Below are positions 15,601-16,259 of a DNA stretch of 16,259 nt, piece after piece. The position numbers were made by a program, and so were the translations under genes. This stretch comes from DASQFU01 sp035632955 (GTDB lineage Bacteria > Eisenbacteria > RBG-16-71-46): contig DASQFU010000015.1 of NCBI GenBank assembly GCA_035632955.1, positions 1-16,259 on the forward strand, in the 5' to 3' direction. Under the pieces are notes generated by a model. That model was not told where the DNA came from. It searched no databases and saw nothing but the letters and a program-made list of their open reading frames with translations. Every line of letters starts with the position of its first letter. The stretch's first letter is position 1.

Positions 15601-16063
15601 GAATCTCGGCGATTCCGTTTCGACCTCGCTCGACTCGCTGCACGCGGCGCCGATCGTGAATCTATCCCCGAGCACTCTCTACTTCTTCCAGATCGTCGCC
15701 TACGACACGGCGGCGAACCAGACCGTCGCCGCGCTCGATTCGTTCGTCACCGACAACCCGCCGGTTTCCGTCTCCGGTTCGCCGCCGATGTTCGCCCTGT
15801 CTCGGCCCTACCCGAATCCGAGCAGCGGCGCGGTGGCGCTGAGGATCGAGCTGCCGCGCTCGGCGCGGGTCTCGTTCACGGTGCTCGACGTCCAGGGCCG
15901 CCAGGCGTGGGCCGAGCCCGAGCGCGAAATGACCGCCGGCCGCTGGACCCTGCGCTGGTCGGGGCAGGGGATGAGCGGTGCCCGCATGCCGGCCGGGGTC
16001 TATCTCGCCCGGGTGATGGTCGACGGACGTCCGTACTTGCGCCGGATTGCGCTCGTTCGTTAA
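12656..16063 (+). CDS. Secreted multidomain PQQ-type sugar dehydrogenase-like protein (copy 2, with FN3)
   Basis: This paralogue of the preceding gene has 1135 residues from the GTG at 12656. That start leaves only MAATLVALAFQARDAHA as signal peptide, without a basic start. The same frame is open upstream, and a CTG at 12581 with AGGA (12569-12572) eight bases before it would give a normal basic signal peptide, so the true start may lie there. Domains: propeller (~22-447; H161 in SHTIGGLRFGRDGS, R257-N258 in YGLRNPFRF), PKD (~451-534), concanavalin-like (~540-722), Ig-like with DIHHNTHVHP and EHHDDGTG (~729-830), CARDB-like (~832-938), an FN3-like module absent from copy 1 (~945-1034, with TIAWHTNEPTTGIVRWG and LSPSTLYFFQIVAYD), and FlgD-Ig (~1044-1135, with LSRPYPNPSSG and LDVQGRQAW). 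Role as for copy 1; substrate unknown. Confidence 0.84.
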   Translation: MAATLVALAFQARDAHAVTVPSQFVVENPAPGVGFDTPVAMAFLPSGRMLVAEKRGRVYSVWNGVKHSTPMLSRENEVLNEHDRGFLGIAVDPNYPANRYVYFLYTVDPDSNGSDTNNDAFGRLVRYQVSAADSNVVAPSTRTVLMGRNWREGPLVASPSHTIGGLRFGRDGSLLVTIGDGGQYTQVDPGGMDASAFSAIRTDPYEDIGAFRAQYLGSLCGKLLRVNPANGHGYPSNPFYDGDPASVQSRVWAYGLRNPFRFTVRPGTGSTNPTDGNPGALYVGDVGWATWEEMNVAAQGGMNFGWPCYEGVGPNQGYEDAEPAHHGCETIGTPSNPSEYTPPIAAWHHDDPNASTPPGFKGNTSVGGVFYTGTSYPVQYRGQYFFADYGQDWIKVAVLNESHELQQVMSFATSAGGPVDLAVHPIDGDVYYVSVYGELRRIRFTGQPGNDPPVANAGGTPDLGAPPLVVDFSSAGSSDADNDPLTFSWNFGDGQGSSSPNPQHTYPNTGTFQAILTVGDGRGGFGRDTVVIVVGVPGSFPTTAVLDGFDRPNGALGSNWVDPAYGLSGVQVLDNRLAHTCCYQAPVWSPTSFSSDQEAYVTITELAAGEPGHDLMLKVQGNSWSSAHVEVRYDDIQHHVGVHTYTPGSGWVQRGGYIPATFVSGDQLGARAHGNGLVEVFRNGFLIGSVSLGDWPFASAGGRIGLTLDGTSGARFDDFGGGTTVLIVNTPPAATVLGPADGTFYVAGDVIALSGAGIDVEQHGDSLDYRWEVDIHHNTHVHPNSIVATGVTASYQAEHHDDGTGVHERIRLIVTDREGLRDTAAVSIYPEVDLEPSALVTTPSQPGTTAPATYRFKLYNRGRMLAPISRWRLVADATLLAEGDAVVPALDSLTVILNLPPALAAGSYDLRVALDSLAAVVETSETNNAAMRRMTVIDGPGPDELPPLFTLGPTVDAHAQQATIAWHTNEPTTGIVRWGPTPNLGDSVSTSLDSLHAAPIVNLSPSTLYFFQIVAYDTAANQTVAALDSFVTDNPPVSVSGSPPMFALSRPYPNPSSGAVALRIELPRSARVSFTVLDVQGRQAWAEPEREMTAGRWTLRWSGQGMSGARMPAGVYLARVMVDGRPYLRRIALVR

Positions 16064-16107
16064 CGCGTCCGCCGATCCGGATCCGACCGACCTCCATACC
16101 CTGCAAT

Positions 16108-16141
16108 AGAGTCGGGCCAGGAAAGAGCAGCCGACTCTTTC
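16108..16141 (+). terminator. Two overlapping alternative hairpins downstream of copy 2; possible terminator
   Basis: AGAGTCGG (16108-16115) pairs with CCGACTCT (16131-16138) across a 15-nt loop. Separately, GAAAGAG (16121-16127) pairs with CTCTTTC (16135-16141) across a 7-nt loop. Both are perfect and share 16135-16138, so they cannot form together. They begin 45 bp after the stop at 16063. A short TTT and CATT follow, which is not a strong T-run, so termination is plausible but unproven. The remaining bases to 16259 show no supportable gene. Confidence 0.4.
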
Positions 16142-16259
16142 ATTGACCGTGCCCGGGACGAGGCGCAATCTTGTCCTGCGGTTGGGCCGGCATCCCCCTC
16201 GATGCCATGGGCCCGGCCCGACTCGGATGCCGCTCCGAGCTAGCGGCGATCTCATTCCA

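Larger units (their letters stand above)
9329..16063 (+). repeat. Tandem gene duplication of two giant secreted proteins
   Basis: The genes at 9329-12538 and 12656-16063 are collinear paralogues, similar from the propeller to the C-terminal domain at both protein and DNA level; for example GAACGAAGTGCTGAACGA occurs in both. Whole blocks such as SNWVDPAYGLSGV, TCCYQAPVWSP, GHDLMLKVQGNSW and RIGLTLDG are shared or nearly so. The only large difference is an extra module of about 90 residues before the final domain of the second copy. At most 117 bp separate them, with no clear terminator. Confidence 0.85.

Noticed and set aside
13421..15643. A 740-codon open frame antisense to the second giant gene
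   Set aside because: Same composition artefact; it mirrors the antisense frame of the first paralogue because the sense strands are homologous.
15662..16255. A 197-codon minus-strand frame at the right edge
   Set aside because: It is mostly antisense to the C-terminal domain of copy 2, with Arg/Gly-rich composition and no recognisable motif or ribosome binding site.

Overview
The window is high-GC bacterial DNA, with most genes using about 90% G/C at codon third positions. It carries eight confident protein genes and one orphan. No rRNA, tRNA, CRISPR array or insertion sequence was seen. Two features suggest the source. Two giant secreted proteins end in a FlgD-Ig-like C-terminal domain, a tail common in the FCB superphylum and its relatives and especially abundant in Candidatus Eisenbacteria-type genomes. 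Two genes of the futalosine menaquinone route (mqnA, mqnC) are also present. The best guess is an uncultured Eisenbacteria-like or FCB-like lineage; the sequence alone does not prove this.

Layout. Bases 1-118 hold nothing recognisable. On the plus strand come mqnA (chorismate dehydratase, 119-913), an AIM24/TIGR00266-family protein (1020-1817) and a secreted orphan with clearly different codon use (1912-2523). A convergent junction with a palindrome (2549-2574) follows. Next is a minus-strand operon transcribed from 6230 down to 2581: trehalose synthase (treS), a mannosylglycerate-synthase-like glycosyltransferase, and a small membrane protein of the conserved-TM-helix, MscS-related type. A 103-bp divergent gap separates treS from mqnC (plus, 6334-7560), which is followed 15 nt later by a DASS/SLC13 anion transporter (7576-9042). 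A 286-bp non-coding stretch with a nested hairpin precedes a tandem pair of secreted proteins of about 1,070 and 1,135 or more residues (9329-12538 and 12656-16063). The last 196 bases hold only two overlapping, mutually exclusive hairpins.

How the parts fit. mqnA and mqnC act in the same pathway, from chorismate to the 1,4-dihydroxy-6-naphthoate skeleton of menaquinone, but are split by the unrelated minus-strand operon. That operon reads as an osmoadaptation unit: TreS interconverts maltose and trehalose, the glycosyltransferase resembles enzymes that make mannosyl- or glucosylglycerate, and the membrane protein is related to mechanosensitive channels. This joint role is inferred from gene content. 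The tandem secreted pair are paralogues: a PQQ-type glucose/sorbosone dehydrogenase propeller, then PKD, concanavalin-like, histidine-rich Ig-like, CARDB-like and FlgD-Ig domains. The second copy has gained an FN3-like module and appears to lack a normal start codon in the expected place.
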